Part shown: piece by piece, positions 42,386-52,299 of the stretch
Position numbering within the stretch: the first letter of the stretch is position 1
Layout of the letters: the number at the start of each line of letters is the position of its first letter
From: Semisulcospira habei
Taxonomy: Eukaryota > Mollusca > Gastropoda > Semisulcospiridae
Assembly: GCA_036245525.1 (NCBI GenBank)
Contig: BTPG01000001.1
Span: 182,325,250-182,389,249, forward strand
DNA length: 64,000 nt
Reading direction: 5' to 3'
The notes under the pieces: model-generated
What the model was told of the DNA's origin: nothing
Databases searched by the model: none
What the model saw: the letters and a program-made list of their open reading frames with translations, nothing else
Program-made: the position numbers and the translations under genes

Positions 42386-42519
42386 CTTGCTTGTTCTGCA
42401 GGAAATCTGAAGAATGACCATCCTACGCAGTTCACAGAATACCTCGCATTAGTGCAATTAGGCGCAGCACAATGCTGGCCACCTTTGCGAGTGCGTTTCT
42501 TCTTCTCTCCGTCCTCCAT
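42386..42519 (-). CDS. THAP protein, exon 1
   Basis: The ATG is at 42519-42517. The exon reads EDGEKKKRTRKGG, a basic start, then HCAAPNCTNARY with the first two Cys of the C2CH zinc site (C-x4-C). SFFRFPAEQA follows, with the invariant Phe-Pro of THAP domains. The donor AG|GTGAG follows directly. All invariant THAP residues (Cys, Cys, Pro, Trp, Cys, His, Phe, AVPTIF-like box) appear once the two exons are joined. The start lies only about 70 bases from the right terminal repeat, so promoter elements must be within or beyond the end. Confidence 0.8.
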
Positions 42520-42589
42520 GTTGACAGCCCGGTCGCACGCATTCAGGGGCAAATCACTCTAGCGAACGCTGCTATGCTTTTTCAGGCCT

Positions 42590-42620
42590 ACTGTCCAATC
42601 TTGGTCATCCATTATCTTTG
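42590..42620. repeat. Right terminal inverted repeat of the P-like element
   Basis: 31 bp, exactly complementary to 40325-40355. Confidence 0.95.
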
Positions 42621-42799
42621 CTGACGCCGGTTCTGACCTGGAGCTCCCTGGTGAACTGTCCTTCATGGATCACGCGACATGTCATGCCATCATAGCTGCT
42701 CTTGATCAGGCAGACCAGCTGTGTGGGTACACTATAGTGTCGTAGGAGTTTCCACAAAGTCTCTCGGTCCACGCTGTCAAATGCTTTCTTGTAATCCAC
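42605..42799 (-). pseudogene. RTE-like reverse transcriptase, motif A part
   Basis: The frame opens with MDYKKAFDSVDRETLWKLL, which is motif A with its Asp. It continues to FTRELQVRTGV, after which it enters the end of the P-like element. Upstream only about 35 more bases of RTE-like sequence remain. Confidence 0.85.
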
Positions 42800-42834
42800 A
42801 AAGTTGACATACAGCAGGGAGCTCCACTCCAGAG

Positions 42835-44247
42835 GCTAGTCGTACCGGCCTAGTCAATCGGCTCTTGTCACGTCGAGCCCTATCCCCCTGTTGACATGCG
42901 GGTTGTTATACGGAGCACCATGCTATAGCCTCTGATGCTGACTAGGTGCTTTACACCAGTATTCCCCTGCATTCAACAGTGTGATAGAAGGTGGTGGCTC
43001 AAACGGTTCAATCGGGCTTACCCCCTTGAGTATATCTTTCGGGCAGTCTCCATTGTGCGTCGGCTGGAGACCCGCCGACAATTGCACTTTCTCTTGTTGG
43101 GCTCGGTGGCAGGCAGGGACCCCCGGGGGATGAATATCTATCATACTATAATATGGAAAATATCAAAAAACCAAAACTGGCACCAAAGCGGCACATAGCC
43201 GCCGACATTGTCATTGAGAACGATAGTGACTCTGACTGTGAGGAAGTGACGCCTCAGGCGTCGGCCGCCTGGCCTCGCTTTCTCATTATCCACAGCAAAG
43301 TTAAAGAGAAGCCTGTTTCCAAGCTGCACCCTTTCCTGGTAGGGGAGACCCTCAGGAGCCGTGTTGGCACGCCTCAGGTCTGGTGACTTGCTGGTAGAGT
43401 GCTGTACCCGGGCACACTCCAATGGGCTACTGAGGCTCTCCTCCATCGGAGACACTCCAGTGGAGGTCACTCCCCACAAAACAATGAATTCCTCTAGAGG
43501 AGTGATTAAAGATCAAGCACTGGCCAAACTGTCTGAAGGTAAACTTGTACGGAACCTTAAGTCACAGGGGGTGACCTACGTCAGGCGCTTCATTTCCAAA
43601 CGAGGTGGTAGGGAGATCCGTCTCCCTACCATCATCCTGACGTTTGGCACCCCCACAGCTCCGACTACCATCTGGGGAGGTTACTACTCCCTAAAAGTGA
43701 AAAAGTACGTCCCTCTCCCCCACCGGTGCTTTAAGTGCCAAAAGTATGGCCATGGGCAGAAGACATGCCGCCATCCAGAGGCTCTATGCACCCGTTGCAC
43801 TAAGCCCGGACACTCTGCTGAGTCCTGCACAGCCATCCCCCTGTGTGTGAACTGCCAGGGGGCGCATATGGCTTCGGACAAGAAGTGCCCTCGTTGGATC
43901 TCCGAGTGCAGGATTCAGCAGGTGTGTGTGTGGAGAAGGGGCTGTCCTTTGCGGACGCAAAAAAACTGGTTGATGGCCCTGGTGCAGCTGAGGCTGCGCC
44001 AAACTCAAATAACAACTTTGTGTATACTTTCAGTGCTGCGGTGGCAGGCAAGCGCCCCACCAAAGACTTCTCTTGTCAAACCCCAACTTCTTGGTTGGGG
44101 GCGGAGCCTCGGATCCTCTCGCCGCTGGAGAGTAACCCTCCTCCGGTGGTGACGAGGAGCCAGGGAATGCCTGCGACGAGCAGTACTCTGTTTAACACTT
44201 TTTGTTGTCTTGTGCTGATCTAATCGACACAAGGTATAAACATAAAC
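42835..44247 (+). mobile_element. I/Nimb-like LINE, copy 4, internally deleted
   Basis: Starts in the 5' UTR (AGGCTAGTCGTACCGGCC, compare 10420 and 54105) and covers ORF1. It then jumps at 44167-44168 to the ORF2 C-terminal coding region (TGCCTGCGACGAGCAG, compare 59786), stopping near CACAAGGTATAAACAT. About 3.9 kb of ORF2 is missing. The bases around the jump show at most one base of overlap. It shares variants with copy 3. Confidence 0.88.
43153..44167 (+). pseudogene. ORF1 (gag-like) of LINE copy 4
   Basis: Starts MENIKKPKLAPKRHIA at 43153. A 14-base deletion near 43375 shifts phase; the new phase (43361-44152) carries the zinc knuckles CFKCQKYGHGQKTC, CTRCTKPGHSAESC and CVNCQGAHMASDKKC. 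Two extra bases in GTGTGTGTGTGG near 43925 shift it again. The last phase leads through VAGKRPTKDFSCQ into the deletion junction. Confidence 0.85.
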
Positions 44248-44405
44248 TTAATCAAATTTCAAAAATATAAAAAACTATTTAATTTTCCCAAAATTTCAGT
44301 AGCTCGCTTGAGCTTGCACCACGTGAGTGTTCTGTGTTTATGTACAGTGTGTGAGGGAATGCGCGTGATTCACGTGAGCGTGCTTGTTGGATTCAATTCG
44401 CGGCC
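44248..44405 (+). mobile_element. SINE-like repeat B, copy 3 (partial)
   Basis: From CTTAATCAAATTTC through TCAGTAGCTCGCTTGAGC and GATTCACGTGAGCG to ATTCGCGGCC. It lacks the 3' tail. It abuts the broken end of LINE copy 4. Confidence 0.7.
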
Positions 44406-44454
44406 ATGTCCTGCACATTGAGTTATATTATAAATAAGAGAAATGCGTCATATA

Positions 44455-44950
44455 AACACTATGTATTATTATCCCCCAACGCATCTAATACAAGATTATG
44501 TCTCTCTGCTACAAATCCCTGAACAACTACGCTCCTGCCTATCTCTCCAACTTACTTCACCCCTACACTCCTCCCCGTTCCCTCCGCTCCGCCTCCGACC
44601 CTCTCCGCCTTCACATCCCCTGCACCAAACTCAGCACTTTCGGCCCCCGCTCTTTCTCTGTATATGGTCCATCCACCTGGAACACTCTCCCACTCTCTAG
44701 CTCTCCGTCAGAAACACTCTCTCTCCTCCTTCCAGTCCACCCTCAAAACTCACCTCTTTCAACAGTTCTAGCACTATATCACCACACTCCCCACCCCGAG
44801 CTGACTGTCATAATGTATTTTACTATTTGTGGTACGTGAGTCGTTGTCTAAAGCGTGCGCATGCGTACGCGAGTTGTGAGTGCGCGCTTAGAGTTATAAT
44901 TATTATAAGGAAAGCGCATTATAAATACCCTAATTATTATTATTATTTTT
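44455..44950 (+). mobile_element. L2/CR1-like LINE 3' fragment
   Basis: About 500 bases nearly identical in layout to 16150-16640: the SLCYKSLN, APAYLSNLLHPYTPPRSLR coding end, then TGTGGTACG, GCGCATGCGTACGCGAG and the terminal AAGCGCATTATAAATACC with ATT repeats. It is 5'-truncated. Confidence 0.85.
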
Positions 44951-45116
44951 ATAAGTGCTAGACTGTGCTTCCAGTGGTTTCACCAACACAGATGTAACAC
45001 CTTTGATTGAACTGTTTTTCCAACTTACTCTTTTTTGCCCATACAGGGCTCTTTTAAAAAAACAACTAATGATGGAATGCATAAAATATGAAGAAAAGGT
45101 ATTTTTTGAAATTGTG

Positions 45117-45893
45117 TTGAAAATATGGTAGACTTTGAAATGGGAATAGCCAGGGTGCGTTCCATAGCATGCACATGACGTGATGGGCGGGCTGGTCCCA
45201 AATTCTGGCAAAGAAGTAACAAGATAATTAGAATACTCATTTATGAGAAAATGTCCATTTTCTGAAAAACCGTTGACCCGCAAATCAACCCATAATTTTT
45301 GTTTTACTTACTTGATATTATAGATGAAAGAAAGGCTTTGAATTACTTCATCAGCCATCTTTCATACTTCTTCAATTTATTTAAGTGAAAAGTATATTTT
45401 TTGGGAAATTTTTGGAGTTTCAATTTTCATGATTTTTGGGGATTATTTTAAAAACTGTTACAAATCTTTGAATCATTTTATAAAATAGCAGTCTTCTCTT
45501 TAATGCCCCGAATGATTCTTCATAAACAGTATTCACATAAGCCTGCTGTTTGTATTTTCTCTTCAATGTGTACTGTATTTTAAAAAATATCTCAGGAGAA
45601 TTCTTGTCGAGTAAATATCCTAAAATTGCAAGCTTTTCCATCCACAAACGCAGTCGCTAGTTGCTGACATACACTTACGCGCACACACACACCTATGGCG
45701 CTTGGTGCCTAAATGAATGTTCTCCAGCAAAGTTCGTGTAGCTGGGTGTGATGTCATTTTTATCTTTCTTCTTTGCCAGAATTTGAGGCCCAACCGCACA
45801 TGATGTCATGTGCATGCTATGGAATGCGCTCCAACCATCCCCATTTCAAAGTCTGCCATATTTTCAATATGGTACACAAAAATAGACAATAAT
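45117..45893. mobile_element. Foldback repeat E with 108 bp inverted arms
   Basis: Left arm 45117-45226 and right arm 45761-45867 are inverted copies (about 90 percent by eye). They start TTGAAAATATGGTAGACTTT and end GGCAAAGAAG. The roughly 530 base spacer has no coding sense. A single arm lies at 27850-27985, and the right arm shares more with it (AAAATGACRTCAC). It is probably a non-autonomous DNA transposon. Confidence 0.75.
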
Positions 45894-45920
45894 AAAGAAA
45901 GATACATATTCACATAATCC

Positions 45921-45936
45921 ACAACACCCTCCCTCC
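45921..45936. repeat. Target site duplication of the RTE-like LINE, left
   Basis: ACAACACCCTCCCTCC, repeated exactly at 49237-49252. Confidence 0.92.
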
Positions 45937-46291
45937 TCGCGCTGGGACCATATGGCGTTGAGGCGCGTCCCCTGGGTGGTGGATAGGGGGTCCCTCGTGA
46001 GAGGGGTGCACTGAATGAAATAAGGTGCCGTGAACCAACATGGTCTAAGGGAAGGTGACCCCGACAGAAAACCCCTGGTCCTCCTAGTAAGGGGGTTGGG
46101 TGTGGGGGTAGCTTCCCCACCCTGCAAAAAAGGAAATAGCTACAAAAACGCCGACGAAAAGACTAACAGTAATTCCTTTCCTGGAGGAGGAAGGTTCTTC
46201 TACCAGAAGACTTATGACGTCCTGTGGTGAAAGCCGGAAGTCTTCGGAAGCCACAGGACCGAGCCGCCTCTCTCTATCCAGGGATACAACC

Positions 46292-47029
46292 ATGGGCACA
46301 TGGAACATCAAGTCCATGTACCAGAGCGGCAAGGCCACCCAGATAGCAGCGGAAATGCAAAAGTACAACTACAAAAGTCCCTGCTAGGTATCAGTGAAGC
46401 CAGATGGACGCAGTCTGGCCAGAAAAGGCTGTTAAGTGGGGAGATGATTCTGTATTCAGGTCATGAAGAGGAGAATGCCCCCCATACAGAAGGTGTAGCA
46501 TTCATGCTGTCACCAGTGGCACAGAGAGCGCTGATGGGCTGGGAACCTCTTGGGCCAAGAATCATCACAGCAGCCTTTAGAACCAAGAAAAAGCTCAAGC
46601 TGAACGTCATCCAGTGTTATGCCCACTAATGACAGGGACGAGGAAGAGAAACAAGAGTTCTACGACCGACTCCAGAGTGCCTTGGACAAATGTGCGGAGC
46701 GAGACATCACCATCGTCATGGGCGATTTTAATGCCAAAATAGGGGAGGACAACACCGGATACGAAGAGGTGATGGGGAGAAAGGGACTAGGCTCGGAGAT
46801 GAGTGAGAACGGGGAGAGGTTTGTAGACTTTTGTGCTCTAAACTGACTTGTCATTGGAGGCAGCATCTTCCCACACAGAAGGATACACCAAGCAACTTGG
46901 GTCTCACCTGACCATACAACAGAGAACCAAATAGACCATATCTGCATTAGCAAGAAATTTAGAAGATCCCTTCAAGATGTTCGAGTGAGGAGGGGAGCAG
47001 ATGTCTCCTCCGACCACCATCTGCTTACC
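46292..47029 (+). pseudogene. Endonuclease region of the RTE-like LINE
   Basis: The start is probably ATG 46292 (MGTWNIKSMYQSGK, the conserved GTWN opening). A shift near 46375 moves it to the phase with ISEARWTQSG (catalytic Glu). A missing base near 46622 ends that phase at CYAH-stop. The next (46619-46846) has TIVMGDFNAKIGEDN and ends at TGA 46844. Beyond it NQIDHICISKKF and SSDHHLL (Asp-His) complete the apurinic-type endonuclease. Confidence 0.85.
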
Positions 47030-47749
47030 TTAAGAATGAAGCTCAAGCTAAAGAAAAGCCGCACAGAGACAACAAGAAGACAGCGCTATAATGTAGGCCT
47101 CCTGAGAGAAACTGGAGTTAGAGAAGAGTTCAAACTGGTGCTGTCCAACCGGTTTCAAGCGCTACAGGAGCTAGTAATTGAAGAGGAGGCGGCCACCACA
47201 GAGCAGCAGTGGAAGGCAGTTAGAGAGGCGCTGAACTCAACCTGCAAAGACACTGTAGGGTTCAGGAAATACCATCACAAGGACTGGCTGTCGGCACAAA
47301 CCTTGAAGAAGATAGAAGTGAGGAAGCAGAAGAAAGCAGTTGTCAACAACAGTCGCACGAGAGCAGCCAAAGTAAGGGCACAGGGGGAATACTCAGAAGC
47401 CAACCGCGAGGTGAAGAGGAGTATCAGGGCAGACAAGAGGGCCTACACAGACAGCCTGGCAGCAGAGGCAGAAAAGGCAGCAGGCAGCGGCAATATGAAA
47501 CAGCTCTATGACATTACCAGAAGATTGTCAGGCAAGTATGGCCATACAGAAAGACCAGTAAAAGACAAAGAAGGCAAGCCTATTGCAGACAGAGCAGACC
47601 AACTCGACAGATGGGCCGAGTATTTTGAAGAGTTACTGAACAGACCTACCCACCTGACCCCCCAGACATCCAGCCGGCAGAGACCGACCTACCCATCAGC
47701 TGTGACAGACCCAGCCGGGAAGAGATCAGAAGAGCAGTGGCATTTTTGA
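46985..47749 (+). pseudogene. Linker between endonuclease and RT, RTE-like LINE
   Basis: 254 codons, starting at the SSDHHLL end of the endonuclease, with a long Lys/Arg/Glu-rich alpha-helical linker (KDWLSAQTLKKIEVRKQKKAV, then DRWAEYFEELLNRP, a motif shared by RTE RTs). It stops at 47747 after a frameshift inside the next conserved segment. Confidence 0.8.
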
Positions 47750-49230
47750 AGAATGGCAAAGCATCAGGCCCAGATGGCATCCCAGCGGAGTCTCTGAAAG
47801 CAGACCTAGAGACAACAGTTGAGATGCTGTACCCACTGTTTGGAAAGATCTGGGAAGAGGAGGTGATGCCGGCTGACTGGAAGGAGGGGTACCTAATCAA
47901 GCTTCCCGAGAAAGGTGACCTCAGCAAGTGTTCCAACTACAGAGGAATCACCTTGCTGTCAGTACCAGGAAAGGTCTTCAACAGGATCATCCTAGAGAGA
48001 ATGAAGAGCTCCGTTGACCCCCAGCTGAGAGACCAGCAAGCAGGATTCAGGAAGAACCGATCATGTACAGACCAGATCGCCACTCTCCGCATCATCGTAG
48101 AACAGTCTCTGGAGTGGAGCTCCCCGCTGTACGTCAACTTTGTGGATTATGAGAAAGCATTTGACAGTGTGGACCGAGAGACTCTGTGGAAACTCCTACG
48201 ACACTACGGTGTACCCACAAAGCTCGTCCGCCTGATCAAGAGCAGCTACGATGGCATGACATGTCGCGTGATCCACGAAGGGCAGTTCACCAGGGAGCTC
48301 CAGGTCAGAACTGGTGTCAGGCAGGGATGTCTGCTGTCTCCGTTCCTCTTCCTACTGGCCATAGACTGGGTCATGAAGATGACCACAGAGCACAGACGAA
48401 GTGGAATACAGTGGACACTGTGGACACAGCTTGACGACCTCGATTTTGCAGACGACTTGGCATTACTGTCCCTCACTCATCAACAAATGCAGGACAAGAC
48501 TACGAGGCTTGCTGACATCTCGTCCCAAGTGGGCCTCACCATTCACAAACAGAAAACAAAGACAATGAGGCTGAACGCAACCAGGGAGGAACCAGTCTTG
48601 CTTGCTGGCACCCCGTTGGAGGAGGTGGAGTCCTTCACCTATCTCGGGAGCATCATAGACAAAAAAGGCGGCACTGATGCAGATGTCAGAGCACAAATAG
48701 GTAAAGCCAGAGCAGCCTTTCTCCAGTTGAAAAAAGTGTGGAGTTCCAGAGAGCTGTCACAACACACCAAAGTCCGGATTTTCAACTCCAATGTAAAAGC
48801 AGTTCTCCTATATGGAGCAGAGACTTGGAGATTGACAAAAACCACAGTCAACAGAGTACAGACCTTCATGAACAGTTGCCTTAGAAGAATTTTGAAAATC
48901 CACTGGCCAGAGAAGATCAGCAACGTCAGACTCTGGGAGAGAACAGAGCAGATAACAGCAGAGAATGAAATTGGGCGAAGAAGATGGGGATGGATCGGTC
49001 ACAGTCTGAGAAAGCCAGCTTCCAGTATCACTAGGCAGGCATTGTCATGGAACCCCCAGGGAAAGAGGAAAAGAGGTAGGCCGAGAAACTCCTGGCGTCG
49101 AGACCTCCAAGCAGACATCAAGAGACTGGGAACCACCTGGAGTATAATCAAAGGAGAAGCACAGGACAGGAGTTGCTGGAGGTCTCTCGTCGACGGCCTA
49201 TACCCGGGTAAGGGTGACAGGCGTAAGTAA
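47737..49230 (+). CDS. Reverse transcriptase of the RTE-like LINE
   Basis: 497 open codons. Seen in order: KASGPDGIPAE, NYRGITLLSVPGKVFNRI, YVNFVDYEKAFDSVD (motif A), GVRQGCLLSPFLF, LDFADDLALLS (catalytic FADD), VGLTIHKQKTK and ESFTYLGSI. It ends with a C-terminal zinc-free basic tail, KRKRGRPRNSWRRDL and DRSCWRSLVDGLYP. All catalytic Asp residues are present, but the frame is cut from the endonuclease upstream by a frameshift near 47740, so the copy cannot move by itself. Confidence 0.92.
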   Translation: MAFLKNGKASGPDGIPAESLKADLETTVEMLYPLFGKIWEEEVMPADWKEGYLIKLPEKGDLSKCSNYRGITLLSVPGKVFNRIILERMKSSVDPQLRDQQAGFRKNRSCTDQIATLRIIVEQSLEWSSPLYVNFVDYEKAFDSVDRETLWKLLRHYGVPTKLVRLIKSSYDGMTCRVIHEGQFTRELQVRTGVRQGCLLSPFLFLLAIDWVMKMTTEHRRSGIQWTLWTQLDDLDFADDLALLSLTHQQMQDKTTRLADISSQVGLTIHKQKTKTMRLNATREEPVLLAGTPLEEVESFTYLGSIIDKKGGTDADVRAQIGKARAAFLQLKKVWSSRELSQHTKVRIFNSNVKAVLLYGAETWRLTKTTVNRVQTFMNSCLRRILKIHWPEKISNVRLWERTEQITAENEIGRRRWGWIGHSLRKPASSITRQALSWNPQGKRKRGRPRNSWRRDLQADIKRLGTTWSIIKGEAQDRSCWRSLVDGLYPGKGDRRK

Positions 49231-49236
49231 GTAAGT

Positions 49237-49252
49237 ACAACACCCTCCCTCC
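49237..49252. repeat. Target site duplication of the RTE-like LINE, right
   Basis: Exact repeat of 45921-45936. Confidence 0.92.
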
Positions 49253-49394
49253 AATTCCATTCCACAAGTATACATCTAAAATTATTAACACATACATGCA
49301 GTTTTAATGAAGTTTTGTTGTGGAAAATATTTAACAATAATGTGATAAAAAAAATTAAAGTATAAGATTAGCAGTTGAAACCTGTTTTTATTTG

Positions 49395-50356
49395 CTCACG
49401 TGCGAAGCAAAAGTGAGTCTGTGTTCTGGGCCAGTGGCCGTCCGTTCGTTGTCCGTGGTAAACTTTAAGTTTAACGTTGGCATTTTCTCAGAGACTATTC
49501 AAGCTACAGTCTTCAAACTTGGCACAAGGATACTTTGTGGCAAGACCTTTCCAAACATACCAATTTCAATGACCTCTCAAAGGTCAAGGTCACAGGGGAT
49601 CAGGAAATATATCAAAAATAGCTATTTTGGGACATAATTTATTTTTTTTCTCAAATACTATTCACAACTTCAAACCCGAACTTGGTACAAAGTACCTGAT
49701 GGTAAGACCTTTATACACACACTAATTTGGTTGATCCCTCGTAAAAGTCAAGGGTCACAAAAGCTCAGGAAATCGGTCTAAAATAGTCATATTTTTACAG
49801 AAGATGCTTTTTCTCAATACTGTTCACAACTTCAAACCCAAACTTGGTACAATGATACCTGATGGTAAGATATATCTATGCATACTCATTTGGTTGATCC
49901 TTCAGAAAGGTCAAGGGTCATGAGCTTAGGAAATAGGTCCAAAATAGCCATATTTTGACAAGAAATGTTTTTTTTCTCAATTACTATTCACAACGTCAAA
50001 CCCAAACTTGGTACAGAGATACCTGATGGTAAGAATTATCTGTGTATACTGATTTGGATGATCCCTCGGAAAAGGTCATGGGTCACAAGAGGTCAACAAA
50101 TGTGTATAAAATGCCAATAATTTTAGTTATTATCAACATTTTTGCAAAGTTTTGAACAAACTTGGCACAAAGGTAGCTGATGATAAGACCTTCCTATGTA
50201 TCCAAATTTAGTTGACTCATCGCAAAAGTCAAGGGTCATGGGGGCTTCACAGATGTGTGAAAACTGATTAAATTTTGAGAAAACATGGATTTTGTTAGAT
50301 GCAGACGTGTGGATCAGTCATACATGTGAGCCATAAGGGCTTTCTTGTTTTTTGAC
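49395..50356. repeat. Array-type repeat F, copy 1
   Basis: Begins TTGCTCACGTGCGAAGC and AAAAGTGAGTCTGTG. It then holds about five units of roughly 165 bases, each with AAACTTGGTACAAAG-like, ACCTGATGGTAAGA, ACTAATTTGGTTGA, AAAGGTCAAGGGTCAC and AAAATAGYCATWTTT phrases. It ends ACATGTGAGCCATAAGGGC then TTTCTTGTTTTTTG. GGCTCACGTG-like words at the start and, inverted, at the end suggest a bounded mobile unit. Such arrays are common in mollusc genomes as non-autonomous elements, from memory. Confidence 0.8.
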
Positions 50357-50514
50357 TGTTATGACTTGGTTTAAAACTGTCACAATTGTAGTAGGTGAGC
50401 GTATGCTAGCCCCCTAAAATAGCTGTGCAGCCCCCTAAATAGCTGTGCAACATCGACGTTAGGATTTTTTTGGTTTAATTTTTTGTGTTGATGGTGGGGA
50501 AAAACGCGATTTGG

Positions 50515-50547
<33 letters not shown>

Positions 50548-51038
50548 TGGGGTGGGTGGGTGGGGGGAGATAAAATATCACATTATAAAGTAAAAAGTAA
50601 AATATTACCTTTTTAAGTGCAAAATGTGCAAGTTTTCACTATTTTCTTCTCATCCCAGTACTTTTTATCAATGTTCTGCCAATACACAAACAGTTTCTCA
50701 GGTAAAGGTTTTGAGTGGTCTGAGGTTTAGGATTTTTTTTGACATGATATAAAATTAAATTACACAAACTGTTCATGGTATGCAGTGCGGAGGGAACATT
50801 ATTTTGAGTGCTGTCCACCATAAACAACATTCCAGGTGACTTTAGCAGCAGCCAATGATAAGTTTGATGCTGGGTTAATGTATTAACTCTCGATTTTGTA
50901 AACTTACTGCTCTTCGTGCTTGTGGTGGCTTAGTGGTTTGGGCTTAAGTGCTATTACGTTGCATGATACTCTTTCAAGCAACACCAAGAGGTTAATCTGA
51001 ATTTATTTGGAAAAGTGCACTTTTATCTCAATGATTGA
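50357..51038. other. Spacer without recognised gene
   Basis: Contains a 30-base poly-T at 50518-50547 and short frames only. Confidence 0.6.
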
Positions 51039-51226
51039 CATGAGCCCCTGCAGTCGTGCAGTCTTCTGTGTCTTTTGCTGACCGAGATCGGCCCCAGCTG
51101 TTCCTCAAATTGAGGGTACCACTGTGAGTTAAGCGAAGGTCTGTGTGTAACAATCTCACCCATATCAGAATCAGTAGTGAGTCAAGTGTTTCCTGTAGGG
51201 CTGTGCTAGTAGAACATGATTTAATG
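51039..51226. repeat. Local duplication G, copy 1
   Basis: About 188 bases including TGAGCCCCTGCAGTCGTG, AGATCGGCCCCAGCTG and AATCTCACCCATATCAG, matched at 52546-52736 in the same orientation. Confidence 0.85.
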
Positions 51227-51317
51227 TCATTGACACCGACTCCTTTGATACATGGCTGCTTCTCAGCTTTTGCTAGGTATGGCATGGGGTCAACATTAAG
51301 GACTCATCCATATATTT

Positions 51318-52299
51318 TTGGCTCACATGCCACAGCAAAAGTGGGTCAATGTAATGGGCCAGTGGTCGTGCGTCCATTGTCTGTGGTAAACGTTTACGTT
51401 GGCATTTTCTTGGAGACTATTCAAGCCACAGTCTTTAAACTTGGCCCAAGGGTACTTTGTGGCGAGAGCTTTTTAAACATACCAATTTCATTGACCTCTT
51501 TTAAAGTTCAAGGTCACAGAGGGTCCAGAAATTTGTAAAAAAAATAGCCTTATTTACACAAAAAAAATGTTTGTTTTTTTTGTTTTGTTTTTTTGTCAAA
51601 CTATACTCTTTTTAACTTAAGCCCAAACTTGGTATAGAGATACCTGATGATAAGACCTTTCTATGCATATTATGGAAAAGCCAAGGGTCACAAGAGGTCC
51701 AGAAATAGGTAAAAATAGTCATTTTCACAATTGAAAAAAACAAAACAAAACTATTTTCATATAGGTAAAAAAATAGCCTCATTTTCACAAAAAAAATGTT
51801 TTTTTAAAAAATCAAAACTATACTCTTGCATACTATGGATAACCCCTTGGAAAGGCCAAGGGTCACAAGGGGTCCAGAAATAGGTAAAAATAGCCATTTT
51901 CACAAATGAAAAAAACAAAACAAAATTATTTTCAACTTAAACCAAAACTTGGTATAGATACACTTTATGGCAGGACTTTTCTATGCATACTAATTTTGAT
52001 GACCCCTTTGGAAAGGTCAAGTGAGCTGCAGAACATAGGTCAAAAACAGACATTTTCACGGAAAAATTGTTTTTCTTAAATACTATTTTCAACTTCAAAC
52101 CCATACTTGGTACAGAGATACATGATGGTAAAACCTTCCTCTGCATACTAATTTGGGTGACCGCTCGAAAAGGTCAAGGGTCACAAGAGGTCAACAGCTG
52201 TGTGAAAAGTGCCAGTTTTTGATAGAATTTTAGTTTTCATCAAAGTTTCGGATCAGTCATACACGTGAGCCATAAGGGCTTTGCCATTCTTGTTTTTTA
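51318..52299. repeat. Array-type repeat F, copy 2
   Basis: Begins TTTTTGGCTCACATGCC and AGCAAAAGTGGGTC. It has five or six units of the same roughly 165-base type, some shortened (around 51650-51830). It ends CATACACGTGAGCCATAAGG then GCTTTGCCATTCTTG. It lies between the two copies of local duplication G. Confidence 0.8.

Larger units (their letters stand above)
40325..42620 (-). mobile_element. P-like DNA transposon encoding only a THAP protein
   Basis: The ends carry a perfect 31 bp terminal inverted repeat: left 40325-40355 starts CAAAGATAATGGATGACC and right 42590-42620 is its complement. The flanks duplicate CTGACGC (40318-40324 and 42621-42627; 8 bp if the boundary C is counted once). 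P-superfamily elements have 31 bp ends, 7-8 bp duplications and a THAP domain in the transposase. Subterminal inverted sequence (GAGTTACTTGCCCTGAA at 40395-40411, its near-complement at 42541-42560) supports this. It landed in the RTE-like LINE. The 2.3 kb interior has room for only the THAP exons; no catalytic domain is seen. Confidence 0.85.
39687..42834 (-). mobile_element. RTE-like LINE fragment (minus), split by a P-like element
   Basis: Two parts, 39687-40324 and 42621-42834, both matching the RTE-like element at 45937-49236 in reverse. Together they cover its middle from EWSSLL to about ENEIG. The 5' and 3' ends are missing, replaced by LINE copies 4 and 2. The P-like insertion lies in the RTG box region. 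Confidence 0.88.
45937..49236 (+). mobile_element. RTE-like LINE, full length, decayed
   Basis: 3.3 kb, bounded by a 16 bp duplication, ending GGCGTAAGTAAGTAAGT, the short tandem tail typical of RTE elements. It has a 350-base 5' UTR and one ORF for endonuclease and reverse transcriptase, interrupted by at least four mutations. The clade is inferred from RT wording and from a C-terminus of the KRKRGRPRNSWRRDL type. Confidence 0.9.

Noticed and set aside
50922..50990. A second tRNA-derived SINE
   Set aside because: TGGCTTAGTGG fits an A box, but no B box follows at the right distance.
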